Shown in pieces: positions 15,431-22,443 of a stretch of 22,443 bases of DNA (its first letter is position 1; each line of letters opens with the position of its first letter). This stretch comes from CAZJJZ01 sp964546505 (GTDB taxonomy: Bacteria; Patescibacteriota; Gracilibacteria; UBA1369), in contig CAZJJZ010000024.1 of NCBI GenBank assembly GCA_964546505.1, positions 1-22,443 on the forward strand. The letters run 5' to 3'. Under the pieces are notes generated by a model. The model did no database searches. It was not told the origin of the DNA and saw only the letters and a program-made list of their open reading frames with translations. Made by a program: the position numbers and the translations under genes.

Positions 15431-16916
15431 AAATTTCTTTCGACTCATTCTTTTGTTAATCACGGCTGGCTTAGTCCTATTATTTTTATTCCTCTTTGAT
15501 TTACCCCCCTTTAACCAAAACAGCTCAACCGCCAACCCTGCTCCAGACATTAACAATGATAATGCTGCCAAACAGGCAGAAGAAGCTGCTTTGCCGGCAA
15601 ATCTAAAAGATAAAAAAGTCACTCGTGAAAAAAGTTATGAGGAAGCTCTTGCTCGAGCTAAGCAACTACAAGAGGCCAATTTCCCTACTCTAGCCATTGC
15701 TGAATATCAGTATGCTTACAGTAAAAACAGCCAGGATCTCAATCCACTCTTTCAAATTGGCAAAATATATTTACGCATCAACAATTACTCCAAAGCCCAA
15801 ACCGTTTTTGAAGAAATTTTAAGGAAAGAACCCAATAATACCGAGGCCAAGATTTATCTGACTCGCAGTTTATTGGGACAAAGAGAAATTTCCAAAGCCA
15901 AAGAGGTCATTTCCACAATTACCACCGACACCCAAACCTCACTTTATTACAAAGGTATAATTGCAGCATATTTTGGCGAACACGAAGTGGCAAAAAAATC
16001 TTTGGAAACTGCCAGGTCGCAAAACGTTTCTGCTGATATCAGCAAAAAAGCCGCCAACTTCCTGGCTGCCTATGAGGAATATGGCTTTAGTACAGAATCA
16101 CCCAATATTCATCTAAAAGTGCTATTAGCACGCAGCTACAATCAAACGGGTGAATATCAAATGGCCATTCCACTTCTATTTGAGGTAACCAAGGAAAAGC
16201 TTGATTATCGTGACGCCTGGGTCTTGCTTGGCTATGCCTATTTACAAACAGAAAAATACCAAGATGCGATAGAAGCCTTACAAAGAGCTAAAATTCTGGA
16301 TTCAGAAAAACCAGAAACCAATTTCTTTTTGGGCTTGGCTTATTTTTCCATTAATAACTATCAAAAAGCTCAAGAACTACTCACCAAAGCGAAAGAAAAC
16401 GGTTTTGAACCAAAGGTACAGATCGACCAAAAACTGGCGGAAATTTATCTACAATTACAAAGCTATGACCAGTCCGCCGCAGCATATGAAGCCGTTCTAA
16501 CAGCTAATAAACAAGACATCGATTACTACATCAGGCCAATCTGGATTTACATCGAAAAAACCAAGCAGCCACAAAAAGCCTTGGAGTTAGCCAGTAAAGG
16601 TTTACGAGATCACCCAGGCCAAGCGATGAGTCACAATCTGATGGGCTGGGCATTATTGGCCAATCAGGATTATTCCGCTGCAAATAAAGAACTGGAAGAA
16701 GCGCTGAAACTCAACCCCTACTTGGACGCCGCTCACCTCAATCAAGGACAACTTTTTGAACAAACCGGTAAATATCTTGAGGCAATTAACTCTTACAAAA
16801 AAGCACATCAACTCGGAAACGGTAATAGTGTTAGTGAATTAGCCGCTACTCGTTATAATCGCCTGATCGCCAAAAATCCTGCCAATTATTCTCAAGCCAA
16901 TGTCATTTCTCCATAA
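15423..16916 (+). CDS. Membrane-anchored TPR-repeat protein
   Basis: A 497-aa protein with one N-terminal membrane helix (about residues 7-25, LILLLITAGLVLLFLFLF). A Pro/Asn/Ser linker follows, and then tetratricopeptide repeats from about residue 73 to 490 (for example IAEYQYAYSKNSQDLNPLFQ, AIEALQRAKILDSEKPETNF, ANKELEEALKLNPYLDAAHL). TPR superhelices bind other proteins or peptides. With a signal-anchor of this kind the repeats should lie outside the cytoplasm, where they could scaffold pili or envelope assembly. The gene sits between ruvC (8-base overlap) and prepilin peptidase (17-base overlap), and the second neighbour suggests a role in pilus or secretion biogenesis. The partner is unknown. 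Confidence 0.88.
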   Translation: MLKNFFRLILLLITAGLVLLFLFLFDLPPFNQNSSTANPAPDINNDNAAKQAEEAALPANLKDKKVTREKSYEEALARAKQLQEANFPTLAIAEYQYAYSKNSQDLNPLFQIGKIYLRINNYSKAQTVFEEILRKEPNNTEAKIYLTRSLLGQREISKAKEVISTITTDTQTSLYYKGIIAAYFGEHEVAKKSLETARSQNVSADISKKAANFLAAYEEYGFSTESPNIHLKVLLARSYNQTGEYQMAIPLLFEVTKEKLDYRDAWVLLGYAYLQTEKYQDAIEALQRAKILDSEKPETNFFLGLAYFSINNYQKAQELLTKAKENGFEPKVQIDQKLAEIYLQLQSYDQSAAAYEAVLTANKQDIDYYIRPIWIYIEKTKQPQKALELASKGLRDHPGQAMSHNLMGWALLANQDYSAANKELEEALKLNPYLDAAHLNQGQLFEQTGKYLEAINSYKKAHQLGNGNSVSELAATRYNRLIAKNPANYSQANVISP

Positions 16917-17718
16917 CATCTCGGCCCCATTTTTGATCTCTCTATTTAGTTTCCTGACCGGTAGCGCCATCGGTAGTTTTTTGAGCGTTTTGGTCAATCG
17001 ACTGCATTTACAAGAACAAGGAATTATTTTTGGCAAATCTCATTGCCCAAAATGTCATCATCAACTAAAAGCCATCAACCTTATTCCTCTCCTCAGTTAT
17101 CTTTGGCAAGCTGGCAAATGTCGATACTGCCGCCGCGCGATTAGCATAGAATATTTTTTATTAGAATTATTCACAGGATTGATATTTGCCGGTGGAGGAT
17201 GGTTTTTACTTACACAATTACCCTCGGCAAATTTTATTCAGATATCGCTTTGGGGACTAATTTTAGGAAATTTAATTGCACTTATCTATAGCGACTTAAA
17301 ATATCAAGAGGTAAGCAATTTATTCCTTATCACCAATCTCTTTCTTTTCTTAGCGGCAATTTGGCTCAGTCCCATCGATTTTTTCACCAAGATGCCGATA
17401 GATTTCTGGTCTCAGCTCGCTGGAATGGGCATCATTGGCCTATTTTTCGGAATGCAAATAGTGCTTTCTCGCGGACGCTGGCTGGGCCTGGGAGACTTGC
17501 TGTTTGCACTGCCGATCGGCTTTTACTTGGGTTGGCATAGCACATTGGTTTGGTTGGTATTAACTTATTTTTTGGGTGGACTCTGTGGGGTAGTTTTGCT
17601 ACTCGCTAAACGGGCAGGTAAACAAACTAGCATTGCCTTTTTGCCCTTTCTGGGCATTGCCCTTTTACCGGCTGTTTTGTGGGGAGAAAGGCTTTTTAAT
17701 TGGTACTTTAATTTTTAA
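16900..17718 (+). CDS. Prepilin peptidase (type IV leader peptidase/N-methyltransferase)
   Basis: A polytopic membrane aspartyl protease (PilD/GspO/ComC type, family A24) that cleaves the leader of type IV pilins and pseudopilins and methylates the new N-terminus. The protein is 272 aa. It has the N-terminal GSAIGSFLSVLVNRL signature (21-35) and the cytoplasmic zinc motif with C49, C52, C74 and C77. The two catalytic aspartates are D132 in SDLKYQEVSN and D199 in LGLGDLL (the GxGD motif). About seven to eight membrane helices are apparent. The start overlaps the TPR gene end by 17 bases, and the stop lies three bases before the GMP gene. It implies that pilins are encoded elsewhere in the genome. 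Confidence 0.95.
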   Translation: MSFLHNISAPFLISLFSFLTGSAIGSFLSVLVNRLHLQEQGIIFGKSHCPKCHHQLKAINLIPLLSYLWQAGKCRYCRRAISIEYFLLELFTGLIFAGGGWFLLTQLPSANFIQISLWGLILGNLIALIYSDLKYQEVSNLFLITNLFLFLAAIWLSPIDFFTKMPIDFWSQLAGMGIIGLFFGMQIVLSRGRWLGLGDLLFALPIGFYLGWHSTLVWLVLTYFLGGLCGVVLLLAKRAGKQTSIAFLPFLGIALLPAVLWGERLFNWYFNF

Positions 17719-17721
17719 ACT

Positions 17722-18798
17722 ATGAAAACTGTTATCATGGCCGGAGGTTCTGGAACACGTCTTTGGCCGCTCAGTCGCCGCAATGAACCCAAGCAATTTC
17801 AAAAACTGGTCTCCGAAAAAACAATGCTCCAGGAAACAATAGAGCGACTATCCTTCCAAAAACCAGAAGACATTTTCGTAGCAACTATCGCCCCCTACCT
17901 GGATTTGGTTAAAGAGCAAACCTTCAATCTCATACCAGTAGAAAATATTATAGTAGAGCCCGCTTTGCGTGACACTTGTCCTGCAATCGGCTTCATTGCC
18001 AGTCACTTAGCTCAAATTGATCCTGATGATGTAATGAGCATCATTTACGCCGATCATTTGATTCAAGACACCGCAGAAATGGCCAGCAAACTGCAGGTAG
18101 CCGCAAAAATGGCTCAACAACAAGGCACCATTAATATTATCGAAGTAAAAGCCAATTATCCCAACACCTCCTTGGGCTATGTTAAAATCGGTAAACAAGT
18201 AGATGAAATCGATGGCATACCCGTTCATAGCTTCGAAAAATTTGTAGAAAAACCAGATTTGGAAACAGCGAAAAAATTTATCAAGCTGAATAGCTATCTT
18301 TGGAATACCGGGCTTTATGTCTGGAAAATTTCCACCATTCTGGAAGCCTTTGAACAATATCAACCGGAAACAGCAGCCATACTTCATCAAATCAATCAAA
18401 GTCGAAATTTGCCACATTTTCCGCAGATAGTAGCCGAGCTATACCCACGTTGCCAAAAAATTTCCATCGATTTTGCTATCATGGAAAAGTTGAATCCAGA
18501 CAGAGTACGAATAATTCCTGCTGATTTGGGCTGGAATGATATCGGTATCTGGTCAGAGATTTGGAAAGAATTAGCCACAGAAGAACAAAACAACGTCCTT
18601 AAAGGACAAGTAATTCCTGTGCAAAGCAAAAATTGTCTCATCTATAGTCATGGAAAAAAAGTGATTGCCACCTTGGGGATAGAAGACCTGGTGGTGGTTG
18701 ATACACCTGACGCTTTATTGGTTTGTCCACGCCAACGCGCCAATGACCTCAAAATTCTGATTGAAAAAGTACAAGAATTGCGCTCTGATCTGCTTTAA
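17722..18798 (+). CDS. manC: Mannose-1-phosphate guanylyltransferase (GDP-mannose pyrophosphorylase)
   Basis: Makes GDP-mannose from mannose-1-phosphate and GTP for glycan synthesis. At 358 aa it is the single-domain form, without the C-terminal phosphomannose isomerase domain of bifunctional ManC/AlgA. Motifs: the nucleotide-binding loop AGGSGTRLWPLSR (7-19) with PKQF (23-26), the ADH metal site (110-112), FVEKP (174-178), WNTGLYVWK (194-202) and LGWNDIGIW near 260. These match the ManC-type rather than the GlmU- or RfbA-type families. The gene starts three bases after the prepilin peptidase stop and ends the long operon. The product probably feeds cell-surface mannose- or fucose-containing polysaccharide. 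Confidence 0.92.
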   Translation: MKTVIMAGGSGTRLWPLSRRNEPKQFQKLVSEKTMLQETIERLSFQKPEDIFVATIAPYLDLVKEQTFNLIPVENIIVEPALRDTCPAIGFIASHLAQIDPDDVMSIIYADHLIQDTAEMASKLQVAAKMAQQQGTINIIEVKANYPNTSLGYVKIGKQVDEIDGIPVHSFEKFVEKPDLETAKKFIKLNSYLWNTGLYVWKISTILEAFEQYQPETAAILHQINQSRNLPHFPQIVAELYPRCQKISIDFAIMEKLNPDRVRIIPADLGWNDIGIWSEIWKELATEEQNNVLKGQVIPVQSKNCLIYSHGKKVIATLGIEDLVVVDTPDALLVCPRQRANDLKILIEKVQELRSDLL

Positions 18799-18812
18799 AC
18801 TGGCAAATAGAC

Positions 18813-18840
18813 TTGTTATTTAGTCAAACTGTCCTATACT
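18813..18840 (+). promoter_or_regulatory. Promoter for secDF
   Basis: TTGTTA (18813-18818), a 16-base spacer and TATACT (18835-18840). It lies in the 77-base gap before the secDF ATG at 18876 and supports that start over the TTG at 18813, which would fall inside the -35. Confidence 0.65.
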
Positions 18841-18875
18841 ATCGACCGTCAAAAACCATTTATTCTCTAAAGTTT

Positions 18876-21800
18876 ATGTATAAAAATAAATACCTTTATG
18901 CTGGAATCACCCTGCTGGTAGCCGCAGGAATGGCTTTCTACAATCTGCCTGGTGATTGGCAGAAACAAATTTTGCCGATACTTCCCGATAGCATTGCTAA
19001 CAATAAAATCAACTTGGGACTGGATTTGCAGGGAGGGTCACAATTGGATTACAAAATCGATCTTCGCAATGTTCCTGATGAAGACAAACAAGACATTATC
19101 AATGGCGTAATTAACGTCATTACTAAAAGAGTAAATGGCTTGGGTGTTTCTGAACCAAATATTTACTCATCGGCAGTGGGTAATGAAAATCACATCATTG
19201 TGGAGTTGGCGGGAATTAAAGATTTGGAAGAAGCCAAAGCGACAGTTGGTAAAACTATCCAATTGGAATTCAAAGAGCGTAAAGACACCGTTGATCCTGA
19301 CTACGCCAAAAAAGTAAAAGAACAAGCTGAACAAGCACTACAAAAAGTCAAAACTACAGATTTCAAAACCTTTGGTGAAGAAGAAAGTAGAGCCAATTCT
19401 GGTAAAGTCAGTTACCAAGAACAAAGTGAATTTAAATTTGCTGATGAGGTGAGTGAGCAATTTGGTAAAATTTTACCTCAAATGAAAGTTGGAGAAGTTT
19501 ATGGTAGTTTAATTGAACCAACTGCCGGAGAATACACCATTTCAGCTGATGGTCAATTAGTGGAAAATAAAGGATATTACCTACTCAAACTGACAGATCA
19601 ACAAACTGTAGATCGAAATTTGGATCAACCTCGCAAAGTTAAATTTGCTCGAATTTTGATTAAGGGATCAGAAGAAACAAACGCTGATCAGGCGGCCAAA
19701 CAAAAAGCGGAAGCAATTTTAACAGCCATCAATCAAGTTAGAGCAACTCCCGGACTGACCAATGATAAAATTAATGTTGAAGGGCTAACCATTAATACTG
19801 CTGGACCGGTTAGTTTCGCTACTTTAGCCAAAGAATTTTCAGAAGATAGCAGCAGCAAAGAACAAGATGGCGTGATGGAACAACCAGCGGTTACTGGTAG
19901 CGATGCTGAGTACTCACGAGAAATCCGTGATGCAGTTTTGGCCTTCCAAGCAGCCGGTGAAATCAACTCCAGTGTTGTAAAAAATAGTGAAGGTTACAAT
20001 ATCCTCAAAGCAGTTGAAATTATCCCTGAAAAGAAAGAAACTCGACAAGAGGCTCAATACAAATTCGCTACTATTTTCTTCAGTGCCTTGGATGATTCTT
20101 GGCAAGAAACAGACTTAAACGGGCAATACTTCCAAAGAGCGGATATTTCCTTTGACAGTCTCTACAACCCAATTGTTCAGATTTCATTCAATGCAGAAGG
20201 CGCTAAAAAATTCGAACAATTAACAGAAAAAAATCTTAACAAACCGATTGCCATCTTTGTAGGTGGAAACTTGATCTCAGCACCCAATGTGAACGAAAAA
20301 ATTTCCGGAGGTCAAGCAGTGATATCTGGTCGATTTACTTTGGAACAAGCCGAAACTCTTGCACGTGACCTCAATACCGGAGCTATTCCAGCGCCAATTA
20401 CACTCGTGGGACAATACACTATTGGTGCTTCGCTGGGACAGGACGCCCTAGAAAAGAGTATTCAAGCAGGCCTAATCGGCTTTTTACTGGTTGGTATTTT
20501 CATGTTCATCTACTATCGCTGGGCAGGTTTAATAGCCACTTTAGCTCTGGGAATTTACGCCATCATTTTGGTCTTTTTAATCAAAGTGAATGTACCACTC
20601 TATGTCTCTTTGCCAATTTCTGTAGCTGTTTTCGTTTATTTGATTATCGCAATTCTCAATAATAAAGACTCCGGACCAGAAAAATTCATTGCCTTATTGC
20701 TAGCCAGCTTCGTGCTCTTCTTCCTCAGTTTCATTCTTTCTACTTCAGTAGTGATGACCTTGGCTGGTATCGCTGGTGTGATTCTATCCATCGGTATGGC
20801 TGTTGATGCCAACATTTTGATTTTTGAAAGAATCAAAGAAGAGTTACGCGATGGTAGACCGGTGGAATCGGCTGTGAGAATAGGTTTTGATCGAGCCTGG
20901 AGTAGTATCAAAGACTCCAATTTTTCTTCACTAATCACCTGTGCTATCTTGTTCTATTTTGGAAGTTCGATGATTCAAGGATTTGCCTTTAATTTGGCAG
21001 CAGGTATTTTGGTTTCTATGTTCACGGCAATCACCATTAGTCGCTTATTCCTCTACTCAGCAGAAGGATTGGGTTGGCTAAATAACGCTAAATTCTTTGG
21101 CTTCCCCAAAAAATTAAATCCACTACTTTGGCCAATTATTGCCAAAAGAGGCATTCTTTACACAATCTCTGCTGTCATCTTGATTGTATCAATATCTGGA
21201 GCCTTCATCTTTGGACTAAAACCCGGCATGGACTTTACCGGTGGAAGTTTACTGGAAATTAAATTCAGCAAAGCTGTGTCTAATGAAGAAGTTAAAGGTG
21301 CTTTAGTTGAGATACAGAAAGAACTTAAAGGCGAAGTCACTACCCCAACAAACGAGACAGCAGCGTCTCCGGAAAGCGAATTAACCTCCCCCACTGCCAG
21401 TCTAGCAGAGCTGGATCTGACCTCAGCCAATGTAATCAGTACCGGCGAGTCCATCATTATCAAAACCAAGTATATTACAACTGAACAGCAAGAAAGTGTA
21501 ACCGAAAAGATGAAAGCAAAATTTGGCGACCTAGAAGTAACCCGCTTCCAAACTATAGGCGCCACAGTTGGTCAAAGCGTGACTACTAACGCTATTATGG
21601 CTGTAGTAATTGCTTCTATCGCTATTATTTCATATATCGCCTTCGCTTTCCGCCAAGTGCCAAAAAGTATTGGTAAATGGAAATTTGGCGTCTCTGCAGT
21701 GATAGCCTTGTTACATGATTTAATTGTCATGTTGGGAATCTACACATATTTGGGTGGCATTTTAGGCGTTGAAATTGACGCACTATTTATCACCGCTTTA

Positions 21801-22118
21801 CTGACGGTGATGGGCTTCTCTGTTCATGATACCATCGTAGTTTTAGACCGACTTCGTGAAAAATTAAAAAATCCCGGCAAAGACGAAACTTTTGCAGACC
21901 TCACCAATCAAGCCGTCAATGAAACTATTGAAAGATCAATAAACACTTCCATCTCGACAATGTTGGCTCTGCTGGCTCTGGTCATCTTCGGCCACGAAAA
22001 TATTCGCTTCTTTAACCTGGCCTTATTGATCGGTATTTTTGTAGGAACCTATTCCTCCATTTTTATTGCCAGCCCATTACTCGTAGACTGGGTTCATCGC
22101 AGTGCAAGCAAAAAATAA
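18876..22118 (+). CDS. secDF: SecD-SecF fusion translocase subunit with parvulin-like insertions
   Basis: Uses the proton gradient to pull exported proteins through SecYEG. The ATG at 18876 gives 1080 aa and an N-terminal membrane helix (YLYAGITLLVAAGMAFY). SecD half: P1 begins DLQGGSQLDYKI (50-61), is interrupted at about 137-395, then resumes with VGGNLISAPNV (462-472) and ISGGQAVISGRF. The membrane part carries GMAVDANILIFERIKEE (640-656), whose Asp is needed for proton-driven motion. SecF half: KPGMDFTGGSLLEIKF (782-797), a low-complexity TP/ES insert (about 820-848), and MGFSVHDTIVVLDRLRE (979-995). The P1 interruption holds two modules resembling PpiC parvulins: about 140-241 (degenerate, ending GYYLLKL) and about 255-384 (FARILIKGSEE ... 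FATLAKEFSED ... GEINSSVVKNSEGYNILKAVE). A 50-residue stretch at about 567-618 adds a probable pair of membrane helices. Fused SecDF occurs in several bacteria; the insertions are unusual. Confidence 0.95.
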   Translation: MYKNKYLYAGITLLVAAGMAFYNLPGDWQKQILPILPDSIANNKINLGLDLQGGSQLDYKIDLRNVPDEDKQDIINGVINVITKRVNGLGVSEPNIYSSAVGNENHIIVELAGIKDLEEAKATVGKTIQLEFKERKDTVDPDYAKKVKEQAEQALQKVKTTDFKTFGEEESRANSGKVSYQEQSEFKFADEVSEQFGKILPQMKVGEVYGSLIEPTAGEYTISADGQLVENKGYYLLKLTDQQTVDRNLDQPRKVKFARILIKGSEETNADQAAKQKAEAILTAINQVRATPGLTNDKINVEGLTINTAGPVSFATLAKEFSEDSSSKEQDGVMEQPAVTGSDAEYSREIRDAVLAFQAAGEINSSVVKNSEGYNILKAVEIIPEKKETRQEAQYKFATIFFSALDDSWQETDLNGQYFQRADISFDSLYNPIVQISFNAEGAKKFEQLTEKNLNKPIAIFVGGNLISAPNVNEKISGGQAVISGRFTLEQAETLARDLNTGAIPAPITLVGQYTIGASLGQDALEKSIQAGLIGFLLVGIFMFIYYRWAGLIATLALGIYAIILVFLIKVNVPLYVSLPISVAVFVYLIIAILNNKDSGPEKFIALLLASFVLFFLSFILSTSVVMTLAGIAGVILSIGMAVDANILIFERIKEELRDGRPVESAVRIGFDRAWSSIKDSNFSSLITCAILFYFGSSMIQGFAFNLAAGILVSMFTAITISRLFLYSAEGLGWLNNAKFFGFPKKLNPLLWPIIAKRGILYTISAVILIVSISGAFIFGLKPGMDFTGGSLLEIKFSKAVSNEEVKGALVEIQKELKGEVTTPTNETAASPESELTSPTASLAELDLTSANVISTGESIIIKTKYITTEQQESVTEKMKAKFGDLEVTRFQTIGATVGQSVTTNAIMAVVIASIAIISYIAFAFRQVPKSIGKWKFGVSAVIALLHDLIVMLGIYTYLGGILGVEIDALFITALLTVMGFSVHDTIVVLDRLREKLKNPGKDETFADLTNQAVNETIERSINTSISTMLALLALVIFGHENIRFFNLALLIGIFVGTYSSIFIASPLLVDWVHRSASKK

Positions 22119-22133
22119 AGTTGATCACAACTC

Positions 22134-22167
22134 AAAAGCCCGATAGCTGCACGCATCGGGCTTTTTT
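22134..22167 (+). terminator. Rho-independent terminator after secDF
   Basis: A perfect 11-bp stem, AAAAGCCCGAT (22134-22144) with ATCGGGCTTTT (22155-22165), a 10-base loop and a run of six T (22162-22167). The A-run on the left arm means it could also stop the converging minus-strand gene. Confidence 0.93.
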
Positions 22168-22248
22168 AATTGAGACAATAGCTAGAAAGGTGTAACGATT
22201 TAATCTTAGTAGTGCCAAAGTTACTACTCAAAGAGCTCAGCGTACAAT

Positions 22249-22443
22249 TTAAATTTCCAAGACTTTAACCGGGCCAGCATAACATCTTGCCGAGTTAGCC
22301 TCTATGGAATTTTGGCCTGGCCCCCTAAATTTGGCCACCAAATTGGCTGCCTGATCGCAACTCGCCTGCTCCACTACCAAATCCCCTTGATCCAAATCAA
22401 CTCCACCACAAGTGATTACATCACCATCAGGCACCTCAGAGAC
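22249..22443 (-). CDS. C-terminal end of an unknown protein, N-terminus beyond the window
   Basis: The minus-strand frame is open from the window edge at 22443 to a TAA at 22249, giving 64 codons. It contains three cysteines (ITCGGVDL, EQASCDQAANL, SARCYAGPVKV). An internal GTG at 22434 is unlikely to be the true start because the frame runs past it off the edge. The composition looks like an extracellular or periplasmic beta-rich tail, but no family is recognised. It converges on secDF across the terminator at 22134-22167. A chance open frame cannot be excluded at this length. Confidence 0.5.
   Translation of the reverse strand, partial: VSEVPDGDVITCGGVDLDQGDLVVEQASCDQAANLVAKFRGPGQNSIEANSARCYAGPVKVLEI

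Noticed and set aside
18007..18417. A 136-codon minus-strand frame inside the GDP-mannose pyrophosphorylase gene
   Set aside because: It is a shadow of a firmly identified gene, with no promoter or conserved motif.
21158..21565. A 135-codon minus-strand frame inside secDF
   Set aside because: It is antisense to the SecF start and its low-complexity insert, which explains the open frame.

Overview
The window looks like the chromosome of an uncultured, AT-rich bacterium (about 40% GC by hand count of sample lines). It is probably a member of the Candidate Phyla Radiation (Patescibacteria) or something with a similar lifestyle. The hints are tightly packed genes with little Shine-Dalgarno signal, a lone VirB4-like ATPase with a long disordered N-terminus, a fused and domain-enlarged SecDF, a cysteine-free ribosomal protein L31, and SLH and FecR-type surface proteins. 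This placement is an inference, not a proof. The genetic code reads as standard: no gene needs UGA as sense. None of the 17 visible gene ends uses TGA (15 TAA, 2 TAG).

Layout. At 1-1548 (minus) is a partial FecR-like envelope protein crossed by a 24-N assembly gap. It is divergent from an SLH-PDZ-S41 surface protease at 1685-3421 (plus). That protease converges with a VirB4-like ATPase at 3423-5840 (minus). The ATPase is divergent from gyrA (6000-8573), which is followed by rpmE (8661-8987, with strong promoter and terminator) and the coupled pair tgt-ruvA (9085-10841). A pentapeptide-repeat gene (10909-11589) then sits alone with its own promoter, an operator-like dyad, a hairpin terminator and about 52% GC, so it looks acquired. 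Next is a run of co-oriented, mostly overlapping or nearly abutting genes: GH1 glycosidase, two small unknown proteins, pyruvate kinase, ruvC, a membrane-anchored TPR protein, prepilin peptidase and mannose-1-phosphate guanylyltransferase. The SecD-SecF fusion follows with its own promoter and terminator. The window ends in the C-terminus of an unknown minus-strand gene.

How the genes fit together. The content is mostly housekeeping: DNA topology (gyrA), recombination (ruvA, ruvC, with no ruvB visible), translation and tRNA modification (rpmE, tgt), glycolysis (pyk), sugar nucleotides (GMP), and protein export and surface biogenesis (SecDF, prepilin peptidase, SLH protease, FecR-like, VirB4-like).

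Most interesting points. (1) SecDF carries two parvulin-like modules in its first periplasmic domain and an apparent extra pair of membrane helices. (2) The pentapeptide-repeat gene is a self-contained transcription unit of foreign composition. (3) A perfect 28-bp GC-rich palindrome lies just inside the tgt reading frame. (4) Tgt has lost all three zinc-ligating cysteines. (5) GyrA lacks both residues that anchor quinolones. (6) The GH1 gene has a conserved N-terminus encoded upstream of any usable start codon, plus a probable one-base slip at its end. I see no CRISPR array, tRNA, rRNA or insertion sequence, and no gene-free stretch over 300 bases.
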